From positions 10,664,192-10,728,191 of the forward strand of contig OY848917.1 of NCBI GenBank assembly GCA_963693285.1: DNA of 64,000 nucleotides, in the 5' to 3' direction. The notes beneath the pieces were generated by a model that worked only from the letters and a program-made list of their open reading frames with translations, was not told where the DNA came from and ran no database searches. Shown here piece after piece: positions 62,233 to 64,000 of this stretch. The stretch is from Xestospongia muta (lineage: Eukaryota; Porifera; Demospongiae; Haplosclerida; Petrosiidae). Numbering within the stretch: position 1 is the first letter of the stretch; each line of letters opens with the position of its first letter. A program made the translations under genes and the position numbers.

Positions 62233-62545
62233 ACCAAGACAACCTTGGACCACAATGCTCCGGACCTCGTCAAGTTTAAAGGGAAACTACCAGCCGTATT
62301 CTAGTCCGCGACAACCTATCCAGGTTTAGTAATGACGATGATTTCCCCGATCCTCAAAACCCAGTACGGCTGGTTTGAAGTTAGGGCGAAGTTCCAGCCA
62401 GGATTACCTCGTGTTCGGACTATGATTACCAAGCCACAGTGGCGGTCCTAGCTAGCAATAGCAGGGAATCCTGGAGCCTAAGTGAAAGCCTCAGTGGATG
62501 TGAGTCATGAAAGGTTCCTTTGGGCAACATAACTTTTTTTATTAC
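62233..62545. repeat. Dispersed repeat, copy Z, inverted, with internal micro-inversion
   Basis: Most of this copy is the reverse complement of 50780-51000. The piece at about 62250-62322 (CCACAATGCTCCGGACC and onward) runs in the opposite direction, the same as in copy Y. Confidence 0.7.
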
Positions 62546-62909
62546 TAAATGGTGATCGCTGATTCTGCAGATACTGGTAGGTGCTTACCTGTATACGAGT
62601 GCTGCAGCTCGAAGATCAACATTGTACGAATACCGCGGTTTTCGTACAGTTGAACCAGTTTTCGGACATCTATCTGGGAAATAGCTGGGAATTGGAGACA
62701 AGCAATGAAATGTGAGATTCTAGCTCATCAATGATTCCTCTTTCAAACCTCCAAGCCGAAGCCCTGCACTTCTTGTATGACCGCGTGTGATAGTGCAGGT
62801 ATGTCACGTGTCCAGTATTCGGACGTAAACCATCATGGAGAGTGGTACATAATGAGTTATCTTATAAATTTGCCAACTTGTCATTAACTATTAAAACAAA
62901 AATTAACTA
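62546..62909. other. No gene recognised
   Basis: Mixed sequence between dispersed repeat Z and the protease/PHD relic. It is somewhat less AT-rich than average, but nothing can be named. Confidence 0.5.
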
Positions 62910-63960
62910 TCAAATCAAAATCATCCAAACATCAGGAATGCTACTTGGAGCAATGTGAACACAGTAACAGTGAAACCACTGCCCACACACATCACAAGAG
63001 ATCATCATCTCATCGTAGTCTTTAGGCATTTTACAGTAACAATATAGGTCAATGATGTGATGATGTCTCGAAGGTCGAGGTATACATTCCGGCTGGTTGT
63101 GCAATTTCTTTGGGAACAGAGACAACTCTCCTCTTTCAAAACAATCAATTAGATGATCACATATTACTTCTTGATGAAAACTAGCACATTCAGAATTGTT
63201 TCCACAACACACTTCCATTGGCATAGCAATAGAAAAGAGGGAACAGTCCTGGCTCCCTTCCTGCTGTTGTACAGACATTGTCTGTATTTTCTGAGAAGAT
63301 TCTGAGGAATAGGAGTATATTTGTGAAACTCGAAGAAGAGTGGGCTTGTTAAGTGTATAGAATATCCAAACTGTCCATAATCTGGACAACTCCAGGTCTT
63401 TGGGAACATGTACAGATCCAGTGATTAGATCCTACAATAAGGAGTTTACATGAATAATAATCCTTCATTCATTAAATTTCAGGGTATTTAATTTTCATTG
63501 CACCTACATGTAGGCACATGCACAAACGCTGGGTCAATATTTTCGTGGATTATAAATCACCCATGAAAACAACAAACTTTAAAACCCCTCAAAAATTTCT
63601 ATCCTTACAGTAAGTATGTAACAACTTGACAAGGTGAATTAATAGCAGTCTCTTTGTATTACTACAATCAATAAGGATTATTACCAGACATAATTTTTTG
63701 CTGTGGAAATTTCTAAATACTTTTTTGTTCTGATAAGGTATTATTAACCTTGCTGCTTAATTTATTAATACACATCACTGTACCTGTGTCTGAATAGAGG
63801 GTATCCTAGGAACAACTTGAGACAATAACCCAACAATGTATTCTGAAAACCATGTATGTGTGGAAATTGTTGACTTAGAAGAGTGTGGGTAGCATTGATC
63901 ACATTGTCGGAAACTTCAGAACCACTTTCAGTGCCATTTCTAAATCATCAGCCTCAGACT
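62910..63960 (-). pseudogene. Ulp1/C48-type protease plus PHD-finger mobile-element relic
   Basis: Reading the minus strand from 63960: SQQFPHIHGFQNTLLGYCL, then after an apparent intron NHWICTCSQRPGVVQIMDSL, then a frame change and QQQEGSQDCSLFSIA, EVCCGNN, and finally a PHD finger (YCYCKMP, MMISCDVCGQWFHCYCVH). NHW, MDSL and QDCS correspond to the His, Asp and Cys regions of Ulp1-like SUMO-protease folds; the usual DCG is DCS here. Such protease-PHD C-termini occur in several eukaryotic transposon families. Frameshifts at about 63360 and near 63900 make it non-functional as it stands. The N-terminal part would lie beyond 64000. Confidence 0.7.
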
Positions 63961-64000
63961 TGGAAAACTCTACTACAACTAAACAATAAAGGTACAGTAA

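Overview
The window reads as AT-rich metazoan nuclear DNA: multi-exon genes with GT-AG introns, some only about 50 bp, recognisable animal domains (Ig, FN3, death domain, PHD, chromodomain), and many decayed transposons. Gene style and repeat families suggest a demosponge of the Amphimedon type; that is an inference, not something the sequence proves.

Region 1 (1-18.3 kb) is a segmental duplication. Copy A (1-6880) and copy B (about 9950-18290) each hold a pogo/Tigger-like DDE transposase relic with a C-terminal PHD-like finger on the plus strand, followed by a 7-exon receptor gene on the minus strand. Both receptor copies are open through every predicted splice: signal peptide, two Ig-like domains, one FN3 domain, a transmembrane helix and a tail ending in an ITIM-type motif. 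Each receptor lies between inverted repeats of about 100 bp. Copy B also carries a 2.5 kb reverse-transcriptase relic. A third receptor survives only as decayed tail exons near 7.5 kb.

Region 2 (18.9-38.1 kb) is a satellite of roughly 90 diverged monomers of about 206 bp, with a MITE and other insertions inside. Read on the minus strand, nearly every monomer places a 3' splice-site-like sequence three bases before a GTAAGT donor-like sequence.

Region 3 (38.1-52 kb) is gene-bearing. A NAF1-like H/ACA snoRNP assembly-factor gene runs on the plus strand (40.8-48.1 kb), with an 87-bp hairpin minisatellite and a decayed chromodomain mobile element in one intron. On the minus strand are terminal exons of a death-domain gene and the 5' part of a gene for mitochondrial ATP synthase OSCP (ATP5PO) whose 3' half is not visible.

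Region 4 (52-64 kb) is mostly repeats: a 95-bp tandem repeat next to a 16-bp palindrome, a 28-bp minisatellite, a related 57-bp array, dispersed repeats inverted relative to copies at 38 and 51 kb, and a relic of an Ulp1-type protease plus PHD-finger element.

The strongest candidates for something new are the paired ITIM-bearing receptors with a sharply diverged membrane exon, the exon/intron-like 120-bp repeat in the transposase, and the splice-site-bearing satellite.
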